Shown: positions 1 to 8,329 of the stretch, in pieces
How the letters are laid out: every line of letters begins with the position of its first letter
How positions within the stretch are numbered: position 1 is the stretch's first letter
NCBI RefSeq assembly: GCF_009735685.1
Contig: NZ_WHPN01000255.1
Coordinates: forward strand, 1-54,234
Length of the DNA: 54,234 nucleotides
Source: Streptomyces lycii
Lineage (GTDB): Bacteria; Actinomycetota; Actinomycetes; Streptomycetales; Streptomycetaceae
Direction of reading: 5' to 3'
The notes under the pieces: generated by a model
Told to the model about the DNA's origin: nothing
Seen by the model: only the letters and a program-made list of their open reading frames with translations
The model's database searches: none
Program-made: the position numbers and the translations under genes

Positions 1-377
1 CGGGCGTTCGCCGCCGCCAGCGCGGCGGCGAGGGTGGCCCGGACGGACCGGGCCCGCTCGTCCCGCCCGGTGACCGGGGTGACCAGCACATCGATGACGC
101 CGCCGCAGGTCAGCCCGACCGCGAAGGCGTCCTCGTCGGAGTAGCCGAAGCTCTCGGTGCGGCTCTCACCGCTCTTCAGCGCCTCCTCGCAGAGGGTGTA
201 GACCGCTCCTTCGACGCAACCGCCGGAGACCGATCCGATCGCCGTGCCCTCGGCATCGACCGCGAGCGCCGCGCCCGGCCGCCGGGGCGCGCTGCCGGTG
301 GTCCGCACGACGGTGGCGACGGCGAAGTCGCGCCGCTCCTCGCACCATCGGTGCAGCTCCTCGGCCAGGTCCAGCAT
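1..377 (-). CDS. xdhC: XdhC/CoxI-family maturation protein, N-terminal part (cut by window edge)
   Basis: Reading the minus strand from ATG at 377 gives MLDLAEELHRW, then an ATVVRTTGSAPRRPGAAL stretch and GSVSGGCVEGAVY. This is the N-terminal signature of XdhC/CoxI proteins, which help insert sulfurated molybdenum cofactor into xanthine dehydrogenase-type enzymes. About 125 residues are visible; the frame stays open to base 1, so the C-terminal Rossmann-like domain lies outside the window. It is the last visible gene of the hydroxylase operon, 304 bp downstream of the large-subunit stop, with a repeat array in between. Family assignment is firm; a role in maturing the adjacent enzyme is inferred from position. 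Confidence 0.85.
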   Translation of the reverse strand, partial: MLDLAEELHRWCEERRDFAVATVVRTTGSAPRRPGAALAVDAEGTAIGSVSGGCVEGAVYTLCEEALKSGESRTESFGYSDEDAFAVGLTCGGVIDVLVTPVTGRDERARSVRATLAAALAAANA

Positions 378-681
378 TGGTGGTCACATCCCTTGCGCGT
401 ACGTGGCGGCCCCGGCGCCCCATTGTCCGCCATCCCTTCCGGCCACGACGGACCCCTTCCGCGGCGGGTCCCGTGCCACAAGGGGTCCCGTGCCATGAGG
501 GGCCCCGTCCGGCAGCGGGTCCCGTCCGGCGGCGGGTCCCGCTCCGTGACGAAATCCTGTCCCGTGACGGGTCCCGCTCCGTGACGGGCCCGGTTCCGTG
601 TCGGCTCCCGTCCATGAGGGACCGGCTCCGTGGCGGGGTCCCGTCCCGCGAGGGCGGGTCGGCCCCCGCGGCGTCGGCGGC
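378..681. repeat. Intergenic region with a degenerate 17-bp tandem array
   Basis: This spacer lies inside the hydroxylase operon and holds no convincing gene. From about 466 to 655 it consists of roughly eleven degenerate copies of a 17-bp unit, for example GGGTCCCGCTCCGTGAC; unit starts at 466 and 483 show the exact period. Some copies carry GCCATGAG or CCGGCAGC in the second half. The unit length is not a multiple of three, and both flanking genes are real, so this is non-coding. No clear terminator is seen. Confidence 0.7.
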
Positions 682-3120
682 TCAGCAGCCGGTGATGTGC
701 TCCGGGCGCACCGGCACCCGCCGCAGCGGCAGTCCGGTCGCCGCGCGGATCGCCGCGACGACGGCCGGCGTGGACGACAGGGTGGGCGCCTCGCCGACGC
801 CGCGCAGACCGTACGGGGCGTGGTCGTCGGCGAGTTCGAGCACGTCGACCGGCATGGCCGGGGTGTCGAGGACGGTGGGGATCAGATAGTCGGTGAAGGA
901 CGGATTGCGCACCAGCCCGTCCGGGGACACGACGATCTCCTCCATGACCGCGAGCCCGAGTCCCTGGGTGGAACCGCCGTGGATCTGGCCGACCACGGAA
1001 AGCGGGTTGATCGCCCTGCCGACGTCCTGGGCGGCAGCCAGCTCGACCACCTTGACCAGGCCCAGCTCGGTGTCGACCTCGACGACCGCGCGGTGCGCGC
1101 AGAAGGAGTACTGCACGTGCCCGAAGCCCTGCCCGGTCTGCGGGTGGAACGGCTGGGTGGGCCGGTGCCGGAACTCCAGCTCGATGTCCACCGCCTCGTC
1201 GCCGAGCACCTCGGCCAGCCCGGCGAGGACTTCGCCGTCCGCCGTGACGATCTTCCCGCCCTCCAGCCGCGGCCCGCCCCCGCCTGCACCGTCCGGCGTA
1301 CCGCCCGCACCGCCCGGGGCGCCCCCCGCACCGTCCCCGGCCGCCGACCAGGCCGGGTGCCGGTCGCCGAACCGCTCACGGCCGCGGCGCAGCACCTCCG
1401 CCGCCACGGCCCGGCAGGTGTTCCGTACCGCTCCGCCGGTCATGTACGTCTGCCGGGACGCCGAGGTGGAACCGGCCGAGCCGACACGGGTGTCCGCCGG
1501 GTCGATGACGACCCGGGTGACGCCCAGCTCGGTCCGGGCGATCTGGGCGTGCACGGTGACACCGCCCTGGCCGACCTCCGCCATGGCGGTGTGCACGACG
1601 GCCACCGGCTCCCCGTTCACCGCCTCCAGCCGGACCCGGGCGGTGGAGTAGTCGTCGAAGCCCTCGGAGAAACCGACGTTCTTGATGCCGACGGCGTAGC
1701 CGACCCCGCGGACGACGCCCTCGCCGTGCGTGGTGTTCGACAGCCCGCCGGGCAGCGCCCGCACGTCGGCCCGCTCCCCGGCGGTCACCCACTGTTCGGC
1801 GGGCGGCATCGGCATGTCCCGGACCCGGCGCAGCAGTTCGGCGACGGGCGCCGGTGAGTCGACCCGCTGGCCGGTGGGCATAAGGCTGCCCTGCGACATG
1901 GCGTTGCGCTGCCGGAAGTCGACCGGGTCCAGGCCGAGTTCCCGGGCGAGCTTGTCCATCTGGGCCTCGTACGCGAAGCAGGCCTGGACGGCGCCGAAGC
2001 CGCGCATCGCGCCGCAGGGCGGGTTGTTGGTGTAGAGCGCGAGTGCCTCGATGTCGACGTGCCCGATCTCGTACGGGCCCGCCCCGAGGGAGGCGGCGTT
2101 GCCGACGACGGCCGGGGAGGAGGAGGCGTAGGCGCCGCCGTCGAGGACGATGCGCGCGGTGACATGGGTGAGCTTGCCGTCGCTCGTCGCGCCGTGCTCG
2201 TAGGAGAGCTTGGCGGGGTGGCGGTGGACGTGCCCGAAGAAGGACTCGTACCGGTTGTAGACGATCTTGACCGGGCGTCCGGTGTGCAGCGCCAGCAGAC
2301 AGGCGTGGGCCTGCATGGACAAGTCCTCGCGGGCGCCGAACGCGCCGCCGACACCGGACAGGGTGAGCCGCACCTTCTCCTCGGGGAGGCCGAGGACGGG
2401 GGCGAGCTGCCTGCGGTCGACGTGCAGCCACTGGGTGGCGATGTAGAGGTCGATCCCGCCGTCCTCGGCGGGCACGGCGAGACCCGATTCGGGGCCGAGG
2501 AACGCCTGGTCCTGCATGCCGACCTCGTACTCGCCGCGGACCACCACGTCGGCGCGGGCGCGGGCGGCCGCCACGTCGCCGCGCCGGACCGGCTGGCGGT
2601 GCACGATGTTGGGGTGCGGGGTGCCGTCGCCGCGGCCGGGGTGGAGCAGCGGGGCGCCGGGGGCGGTCGCGGAGGCCTCGTCGGTGACGACGGGCAGCAC
2701 GGCGTAGTCGACCCGGATGCGCTCCGCGGCGCGCCGCGCGGTCTCGGGATGGTCGGCGGCGACAATCGCGACCGGTTCGCCGTGGAAGCGGACGACGTCC
2801 TCGGCGAGGACGGGCTGGTCGGCACGCTCCAGTCCGTAGTGGGTCCCGGCGGGAAGGTCGTCGTGCGTCAGCACGGCGTACACGCCGGGCACGGCGAGGG
2901 CCGCGGAGACGTCCAGGGAGCGGATCTCGGCGTGCGCGTGCGGGCTGCGGAGCGTGTGGCCCCACAGCATGTCCTCGTGCCAGAGGTCGGAGGAGTACGC
3001 GAACTCGCCGGTCACCTTGAGCGTGCCGTCGGGCCGGAGCGTGGACTCGCCGATGCCACCGGTCCCGGTGCCGGTGCGGCCCTCCTGGGTGAGGGCGGTG
3101 GGGATGCGGGTCGCGCCCAT
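682..3120 (-). CDS. Xanthine dehydrogenase-family protein, molybdopterin-binding large subunit
   Basis: This 812-aa subunit carries the molybdenum cofactor and active site of a three-subunit hydroxylase, most likely acting on xanthine or a related purine in the cytoplasm. Visible signatures are GESTLRPDGTLKVTGEFAYS near the N-terminus, GVGGAFGAREDLSMQAHA, RGFGAVQACFAYEAQMD, AEVGQGGVTVHAQIA, and near the C-terminus GLRGVGEAP, which holds the expected catalytic Glu. A Gly/Ala-rich insert at about residues 585-618 breaks the C-terminal half. I chose ATG at 3120 because it lies one base past the upstream gene's stop; the open frame runs further upstream but is shadow sequence. Gene names differ between species (E. 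coli xdhA, Bacillus pucD). The substrate is inferred from the PucR neighbour. Confidence 0.9.
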   Translation of the reverse strand: MGATRIPTALTQEGRTGTGTGGIGESTLRPDGTLKVTGEFAYSSDLWHEDMLWGHTLRSPHAHAEIRSLDVSAALAVPGVYAVLTHDDLPAGTHYGLERADQPVLAEDVVRFHGEPVAIVAADHPETARRAAERIRVDYAVLPVVTDEASATAPGAPLLHPGRGDGTPHPNIVHRQPVRRGDVAAARARADVVVRGEYEVGMQDQAFLGPESGLAVPAEDGGIDLYIATQWLHVDRRQLAPVLGLPEEKVRLTLSGVGGAFGAREDLSMQAHACLLALHTGRPVKIVYNRYESFFGHVHRHPAKLSYEHGATSDGKLTHVTARIVLDGGAYASSSPAVVGNAASLGAGPYEIGHVDIEALALYTNNPPCGAMRGFGAVQACFAYEAQMDKLARELGLDPVDFRQRNAMSQGSLMPTGQRVDSPAPVAELLRRVRDMPMPPAEQWVTAGERADVRALPGGLSNTTHGEGVVRGVGYAVGIKNVGFSEGFDDYSTARVRLEAVNGEPVAVVHTAMAEVGQGGVTVHAQIARTELGVTRVVIDPADTRVGSAGSTSASRQTYMTGGAVRNTCRAVAAEVLRRGRERFGDRHPAWSAAGDGAGGAPGGAGGTPDGAGGGGPRLEGGKIVTADGEVLAGLAEVLGDEAVDIELEFRHRPTQPFHPQTGQGFGHVQYSFCAHRAVVEVDTELGLVKVVELAAAQDVGRAINPLSVVGQIHGGSTQGLGLAVMEEIVVSPDGLVRNPSFTDYLIPTVLDTPAMPVDVLELADDHAPYGLRGVGEAPTLSSTPAVVAAIRAATGLPLRRVPVRPEHITGC

Positions 3121-3121
3121 G

Positions 3122-3886
3122 TCAGGCACCGTCCTTTCCGGCAGGTCCGGCAGGTCCGGCGGGTCCGGCAGGTCCGGTCGCGCCGGCGGACTGCGGGCCG
3201 CCGCGGGCCGCGGCGAGGCGTACGGCGTCGAGGATCTTCTCGTAGCCCGTGCAGCGGCAGAGGTTCCCGGAGAGCGCCTCGCGGATGTCGGCGTCGGTCG
3301 GTTCCGGATTCTGCTCCAGCAGCGCGTCGGCGGCGACGAGCAGCCCGGGCGTGCAGAACCCGCACTGCACGGCCCCGGCGTCGACGAACGCCTGCTGCAC
3401 GGGCGCGAGCTGCGAGGACGCGGCGGCGACGGGCTGCCGGCCGTCCGGACCGCCGGTGCCGCCGGTGCCACCCGCCCGGCCCGTGTCACCTGCCGGGCCG
3501 GTGTCCGAGCCGGTGCCCGCCTCCGAGCCGGTGTCCGAGCCGGTGTCCGAGCCGCCCGGACCGCTGGCCGAGCCGGTGTCCGAGCCGCCCGAGCCGCTGC
3601 CCGGGCCGGTTTCACCCGTACGGCCCGCCGTGCGCCGCCGGGCGTGTTCCGCGAGCCCTTCCACGGTGACCACGTCGCGGCCCTCCGCCTGGCCGGCGGC
3701 GACCAGGCAGGAGCACACCGGCACGCCGTCGAGGCGGACCGTGCAGGAACCGCATTCGCCCTGTTCGCAGGCGTTCTTCGAGCCGGGCAGGCCGAGCCGC
3801 TCGCGCAGTACGTAGAGCAGGCTCTCGCCCTCCCAGACGTCGTCCGCCCGCAGCGGACGGCCGTTGACGGTGACGTTCAGGCGCAC
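3122..3886 (-). CDS. Xanthine dehydrogenase-family [2Fe-2S] subunit with a low-complexity insert
   Basis: This 254-aa electron-transfer subunit binds two [2Fe-2S] clusters. The plant-ferredoxin-like domain has Cys40, 45, 48 and 60 (CEQGECGSC motif); the second domain has Cys175, 178, 210 and 212 (QCGFC and CRCTG). Typical relatives are about 150-175 aa. Here residues 86-150 form a Gly/Ser/Thr/Asp stretch with repeated SDTGS between the two domains, and residues 237-250 form a collagen-like GPA repeat tail. The GTG start overlaps the end of the FAD gene by 10 bp, and the stop lies next to the large-subunit ATG, so translation is probably coupled. Confidence 0.9.
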   Translation of the reverse strand: MRLNVTVNGRPLRADDVWEGESLLYVLRERLGLPGSKNACEQGECGSCTVRLDGVPVCSCLVAAGQAEGRDVVTVEGLAEHARRRTAGRTGETGPGSGSGGSDTGSASGPGGSDTGSDTGSEAGTGSDTGPAGDTGRAGGTGGTGGPDGRQPVAAASSQLAPVQQAFVDAGAVQCGFCTPGLLVAADALLEQNPEPTDADIREALSGNLCRCTGYEKILDAVRLAAARGGPQSAGATGPAGPAGPAGPAGKDGA

Positions 3887-4779
3887 GGTGTGCCTCCTTC
3901 GGCGCTGCGGCGGGTCGTCCCCCGGTAGTCCTCCCAGGCCCAGCCCAGGGTGCGGCGGGCCATGACGGTGACGGCGTGGCGCCGGTAGTCCGCGCTGCCC
4001 CGTACGTCGTCGATCGGGTTACAGGCCCCCGCGGCCAGCTCGGCGAACCGGCGGGCCGCTGCGGGCGGCAGGACCGCGCCGCTCTCCCACAGGCCGTCCT
4101 CCTCCAGCACCCCGGCCAGGAAGTCCTCCGCCGCGCGGGCCCGGACGGGGGTCGGCGCGGCCGAGCCGATGCCGGTCCGCACGGTGCGGGTGTCCGGGTG
4201 CAGGGCCAGGCCGAAGGCGCACACGGCGATCACCATGGCGTTGCGGGTGCCGACCTTGGAGAACTGCTGCGGCCCGGCGGCCTTCTTGATGTGCACCCGT
4301 TTGATCAGCTCGTCCGGCTCCAGCGCGTTCCGCTTCACCCCGGTGTAGAAGGCGTCCACGGGAATCAGCCGGCTGCCGCGCACCGACTCGGCCTCCACCT
4401 CGGCGCCCGCGGCCAGCAGAGCCGGGTGCGCGTCACCGGCCGGGGAGGCCGTGCCGAGGTTGCCGCCGACACCGCCCCGGTTGCGGATCTGCGGGGACGC
4501 CACGGTGTGCGCGGCGAGGGCCAGCCCGGGCAGCTCGGCCCGCAGCCGCTCCATGATCCGGGTGTACGGGACGGAGGCGCCCAGCAGGACCGTGTCCCCG
4601 TCGGTCCCCCACTCCCCGAGTTCACCGATCCGGGTGAGGTCGAGCAGCCGTTCCGGCCGCCGGTGCCCGAAGTTGATCTCGACCATGAGGTCGGTGCCAC
4701 CGGCGATGGGCACGGCGTCGGGATGCTCGGCCTTGGCCGCGAGCGCCTCCTCCCAGCCGGCGGGGCGAAGGAAGTCCAT
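3877..4779 (-). CDS. Xanthine dehydrogenase-family FAD-binding subunit
   Basis: This 300-aa subunit binds FAD and passes electrons from the iron-sulfur clusters to the final acceptor. Family signatures include PIAGGTDLMVE near residue 25, ASPQIRNRGGVGGNLGTASP near residue 100, and GDAHPALLAAGAEVE. The C-terminal CO-dehydrogenase flavoprotein domain follows, ending near RRTLGWAWEDY. Length is normal for the family. It is the first gene of the operon, with ATG at 4779 facing a 415-bp divergent promoter region shared with pucR. The order FAD, [2Fe-2S], Mo, XdhC is common for actinobacterial purine hydroxylases. The exact substrate cannot be read from this subunit. Confidence 0.9.
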   Translation of the reverse strand: MDFLRPAGWEEALAAKAEHPDAVPIAGGTDLMVEINFGHRRPERLLDLTRIGELGEWGTDGDTVLLGASVPYTRIMERLRAELPGLALAAHTVASPQIRNRGGVGGNLGTASPAGDAHPALLAAGAEVEAESVRGSRLIPVDAFYTGVKRNALEPDELIKRVHIKKAAGPQQFSKVGTRNAMVIAVCAFGLALHPDTRTVRTGIGSAAPTPVRARAAEDFLAGVLEEDGLWESGAVLPPAAARRFAELAAGACNPIDDVRGSADYRRHAVTVMARRTLGWAWEDYRGTTRRSAEGGTPCA

Positions 4780-5194
4780 CGGTGGCTCTCTTTCGCTGTG
4801 GGTGCTGCGGGACGGGTGGTACGGGACCGGGTGCTGCGGGACAGGTGGTGCCGGTGCGCGGGGGCTGTCCGCACGGTGAAGCGGGCGGCCCGCGCCTGAA
4901 GGGGGCCCGGTGCCGGAGTGGTGCCGGGGGCGCGGTGCCGCGGTGCCGCCCTTCCTTCAGTACACCGAGCCTTCAGTACACCGAGTCGTTCCCCGGTGGG
5001 TGCAGTCACGGAAACCATGAAGCGGTTGGCTGGCCGGCGGGCCGGTCTTGTAGATTCGAACGAAAGGCGGGGAACCGAAACCTCGCGGTATCGCACCGGC
5101 GGCATCCGGCCCGCGACCACCGGTGCCGTGCGGCGGCACCGGGGCACCGAACCGGTGCCACCCGAACAGCGACGGACGAGGATCGGCGGGCGAC
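4780..5194. promoter_or_regulatory. Divergent promoter region between hydroxylase operon and pucR, with two tandem duplications
   Basis: No gene lies here. A 16-bp unit CCTTCAGTACACCGAG is perfectly duplicated at 4954-4969 and 4970-4985. A longer imperfect direct repeat of about 20 bp, beginning GGTGCTGCGGGAC, lies at 4801-4820 and 4830-4849. A weak promoter candidate toward pucR is TTGGCT (5026-5031) followed by TTGTAG or TAGATT near 5048-5056. The 16-bp repeats lie near the middle of the divergent spacer and are plausible regulator sites, for PucR for example, but this is inference. Confidence 0.5.
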
Positions 5195-7240
5195 ATGCGG
5201 CTGCGCGCACTGCTGGAGAACGGCAGCCTGGGGTTGCGGCTGCTGAGCGGCGAGGACGAACTCGACCGCACCGTGCGCGGGGTGATGACCACCGACCTGC
5301 GCGACCCGAGCCGCTATCTCTCCGGCGGCGAGCTGGTGCTGAGCGGGCTGGCATGGCGGCGGGAGCCCGCGGACTCCGAGCGGTTCGTACGGATCCTCGT
5401 CCGGGCGGGCGTCACCGGGCTGGCGGCGGGCGAGGCCGAGCTGGGGGCCGTGCCGGAGGACCTGGTGGCGGCCTGCGGGCGGCACCGGCTGCCGCTGTTC
5501 GCGGTCAGCGAGGACGTCGCGTTCGCCGCCATCACCGAGCATGTCGTACGCCAGGTGTCCGGCGAGCGGGCCGGGGACCTGGCCGCGGTCGTCGAGCGGC
5601 ACCGGCGGCTGATGACGGCCGGCCCGGCCGGGGGCGGCCCGGACGCCGTGCTGGACCTCCTCGGCAGCGACCTCGACCTGCGCGCCTGGGTGCTCTCCTC
5701 CACCGGCCGGCTCGTCGCGGGCCCCGGGGCGGCCGGCCACGACGGCAGCTCCGGCCGCACCGGTACGGACCCGGGCGGCGCTCCGTCCCCCGAGCTGTGC
5801 TCGGCCCTGGCGGGCGAGCACCTGGCGGCTGAGCGCGCCGGCCGGCGCGGCCCGCACCGCTTCGCCGCAGCGGGCCGGGTGCACACCCTCTTCCCGGTGC
5901 GCGACACCACCGCCCCGGGCTCCGGCGAGACGGACGGGGCGCCGGGCGCGCGCGGCTCGCTGCTGTCCGGCTGGCTGCTCGCCGTCGAGGCCGACACGGC
6001 GGACTGGCCCGCCGAGCGGCTGGACCTGCTGCACGGTGTCACCCAGCTGATCGCGGTCGAGCGCGAGCGGCGCCGGGCGGCGCGTGCCGTACGGCGCCGG
6101 CTGGCCCAGGAGGTGCTGGAACTCGTCCAGTCGGGCGCGCCGCCCTCCGAGGTCGCGGCCCGGCTCCGGATGGCCGCCCCCGTGCTGCTGCCGGGCACCG
6201 GCGGCGCGCCGCACTGGCAGATCGTGGTCGCCAGTACGGAGTGGTCCCCCGACCGCGCGGCCGACCGGAGCGGTGCGCCGTCCGCCGGCCGCGGCGAGGC
6301 CGGGCCGCCGTCCGCGGCTCCGCGGGCCGACGGCCGGACCGCGCAGGCCCTGCTGGAGGAGATCCTCACCGACCCCCGCGTCACGGGAGGCCCGGTCGGG
6401 GCGGACGGTGCGGAGCGGGTCGCCGTCGCGCACACCGGTGACGAGGCGGTCGCGCTGGTGCCGCTGACGGCCGGGCCCGTACCGGCCCCCACGCCCTTCG
6501 CCGCCCGCGAGGTTCCGGCTTTCGCCGCGGACACCGGTCCGGTCCCCGCCCGGCCCGGCGACGGCGCGGAGGCGAGCGGCGCGGGTGCGGGAGCGTCCGG
6601 CGCGGGTGCGGGCACGGCCCGGGCCGGTGCGGCGGGCACGGCGGGCGGGTCCGGCGCCGGGGACGCCCCGGACTCCGGACACGCCGCGGAAGCCGGAGAA
6701 CGTGCGGACAGCCCGGCCGGCGCGGAACCCGGCGGCGCGGACCACGGCGTCCGGGCCGAACGCCTGCTCGACGTCGTCCGGGAGCCCCTGACGAGGGGCC
6801 TCGACGGCGGCGGGAGGTTCACGCTCGGCGTCAGCGCCGTCGTCCACTCCCCCGAGGCGCTGCGCGGCGCGCTGGAGGAGGCCCGGCACGCCCGCCGTGT
6901 CGCCGCCGCCCGGCCCGGCCGGGTGACTGCCGCCGGGCACCACGAACTCGCCTCGCACGTACTGCTGCTGCCCTTCGTCCCGGACGACGTGCGGCGCGCG
7001 TTCACCGCCCGGCTGCTCGAACCGCTGCGCGACTACGACGCCCGGCACCGCGCCGAACTCGTCCCGACGCTGGAGGCGTTCCTCGACAGCGACGGCTCCT
7101 GGACCCGCTGTGCGGCCCGGCTGCACCTGCACGTCAACACCCTGCGCTACCGGATGGGCCGGATCGAACAGCTGACGGGGCGTGATCTCGCCCGTCTGGA
7201 GGACAAGCTCGACTTCTTCCTTGCCCTCCGCATGAGCTGA
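5195..7240 (+). CDS. pucR: PucR-family transcriptional regulator (purine catabolism type)
   Basis: This 681-aa regulator begins with a PucR-type sensory domain (MRLRALLENGSLGLRLL through about residue 120) and ends with the PucR C-terminal helix-turn-helix at about residues 622-672 (LDSDGSWTRCAARLHLHVNT then LRYRMGRIEQLTG). Between them is the usual poorly conserved middle region. An Ala/Gly-rich linker at about residues 440-515, with GAGAGASGAGAGTARAGAAG, makes it longer than most relatives. ATG at 5195 is preceded by a GAGGA box near 5179 and starts exactly where family members do; the open frame upstream is not used. It faces the hydroxylase operon and most likely controls it in response to a purine intermediate. 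Confidence 0.85.
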   Translation: MRLRALLENGSLGLRLLSGEDELDRTVRGVMTTDLRDPSRYLSGGELVLSGLAWRREPADSERFVRILVRAGVTGLAAGEAELGAVPEDLVAACGRHRLPLFAVSEDVAFAAITEHVVRQVSGERAGDLAAVVERHRRLMTAGPAGGGPDAVLDLLGSDLDLRAWVLSSTGRLVAGPGAAGHDGSSGRTGTDPGGAPSPELCSALAGEHLAAERAGRRGPHRFAAAGRVHTLFPVRDTTAPGSGETDGAPGARGSLLSGWLLAVEADTADWPAERLDLLHGVTQLIAVERERRRAARAVRRRLAQEVLELVQSGAPPSEVAARLRMAAPVLLPGTGGAPHWQIVVASTEWSPDRAADRSGAPSAGRGEAGPPSAAPRADGRTAQALLEEILTDPRVTGGPVGADGAERVAVAHTGDEAVALVPLTAGPVPAPTPFAAREVPAFAADTGPVPARPGDGAEASGAGAGASGAGAGTARAGAAGTAGGSGAGDAPDSGHAAEAGERADSPAGAEPGGADHGVRAERLLDVVREPLTRGLDGGGRFTLGVSAVVHSPEALRGALEEARHARRVAAARPGRVTAAGHHELASHVLLLPFVPDDVRRAFTARLLEPLRDYDARHRAELVPTLEAFLDSDGSWTRCAARLHLHVNTLRYRMGRIEQLTGRDLARLEDKLDFFLALRMS

Positions 7241-7312
7241 ACGGTCCCGGCCCGCGACCCCCTCGTCCGGCGGCCGCGTCCGACGGCCCGGTCCGCTCCG
7301 TACACCAAGATT

Positions 7313-7326
7313 GTGAAAACATTCAC
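7313..7326. promoter_or_regulatory. Inverted repeat GTGAA-N4-TTCAC upstream of the TPR gene
   Basis: GTGAA at 7313-7317 is mirrored by TTCAC at 7322-7326, inside an unusually AT-rich patch about 80 bp before the next gene. It has the form of a regulator operator overlapping a promoter. No specific regulator can be assigned; the 8-base gap between GTG and CAC does not match the usual Crp spacing. Confidence 0.35.
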
Positions 7327-7407
7327 GGATCCTCTTGGCCGACGGCCATGATTCATGCTGAGATTCGCCCACTGCTTCCGGCTCGACGGCGCGCATGGGG
7401 AGGGAAT

Positions 7408-8250
7408 GTGGCGGATACCGCCATGTCACGTTCTGAATCGTCTCGTTCGGTATTGCCGGGGCCCGGCCCGGACCGGCAGGACGATCCGGTTCGGAGGGCG
7501 GTCTGGCGGCTGCGGTCCCGCGGCTGCTGGGAGGACGCCGCCGCCCTGCTCGCCCCAGCCGCCGTCACCGAGCCGTCGGCGGCGCTGGCGCGCACCGCGG
7601 TGCTGGTCGAGCGGTGCGTGTTCACCGCCTCGGGCTGGGAGGACGCGGAGGACGCCCTGCGCTCCGCGGAGGCCTTGGTCACGGACGACGAGGAGCGTGG
7701 CGCCGCGGCCTGCGAACGCGGTCATCTCGCCTACGCCTCCACCCTTTTCCGGGTACGGGACCGGGTGGACGAGGCCCGCTCCGCGCTCGGCCGCTCCGCC
7801 GCGCTGCTGCCGCCCGGCTCCCCGAACCGGGCCCTGCTCGACTTCCGGCGCGGGCTCGTCGCCCAGCACCTCGCCCATGACGCGCAGGGCGCGCAGGCGG
7901 CGTTCACCCGTGCGCACGCGGGGGCGACCGCGAACGGCGACCAGCTGCTGCTCTCCTTCACCTGGCGGCACCTCGCCTCCATGGCGGAGCAGGAGGGCAA
8001 CCCGGCAGAGGCCCGGCACGGGTTCGCCGAGTCGCTGCGGCTCCGCGAGGAACTCGGCTATCTGATCGGGATCGCCCCGGCGCTCTCGGCCCTGGCGGAC
8101 GTCGAACCGGAACCGGACGCCTCACGGCTCCGCGCCGAGGCGGGCCGGCTGGTGCGCCTGCTGGGCGGTGTCCCGTCCTGGCTGGCCGACAAACTGCACC
8201 CGGCCGCCGCCCCCGCCCCGCACATCCCGGCGCCCACGGACCTCACCTGA
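7408..8250 (+). CDS. Tetratricopeptide-like protein of unknown function
   Basis: This protein of about 280 aa has no recognised enzymatic motif. It is alpha-helical and Ala/Arg/Leu-rich, with paired-helix segments resembling TPR units, such as CWEDAAALLAPAA, WEDAEDALRSAEALV, VDEARSALGRSAALL, AQAAFTRAHAGA and AEARHGFAESLRLREELG. Such proteins usually act as protein-interaction scaffolds in the cytoplasm. The GTG start at 7408 follows GGGGAGGG at 7397-7404; an ATG at 7423 (MSRSES) is a realistic alternative. It stands alone, ending just before a strong hairpin terminator. Function is unknown. Confidence 0.6.
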   Translation: MADTAMSRSESSRSVLPGPGPDRQDDPVRRAVWRLRSRGCWEDAAALLAPAAVTEPSAALARTAVLVERCVFTASGWEDAEDALRSAEALVTDDEERGAAACERGHLAYASTLFRVRDRVDEARSALGRSAALLPPGSPNRALLDFRRGLVAQHLAHDAQGAQAAFTRAHAGATANGDQLLLSFTWRHLASMAEQEGNPAEARHGFAESLRLREELGYLIGIAPALSALADVEPEPDASRLRAEAGRLVRLLGGVPSWLADKLHPAAAPAPHIPAPTDLT

Positions 8251-8261
8251 CCGTCCGGCGA

Positions 8262-8329
8262 CAGGTCTCCGCAGCGCCGCCCCTCTCGCGGGACGAGCCC
8301 TCCCGCGACGGGGCGGCGCTGCGGACCTG
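8262..8329 (+). terminator. Strong hairpin terminator after the TPR gene
   Basis: A long near-perfect inverted repeat starts 11 bases after the TPR gene stop. The left arm runs CAGGTCTCCGCAGCGCC through CGCGGG (8262-8292) and the right arm CCCGCG through GGCGCTGCGGACCTG (8302-8329), with a loop of about 9 bases and only a few bulges. No T-tract follows, which is normal for Streptomyces terminators. Confidence 0.75.
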
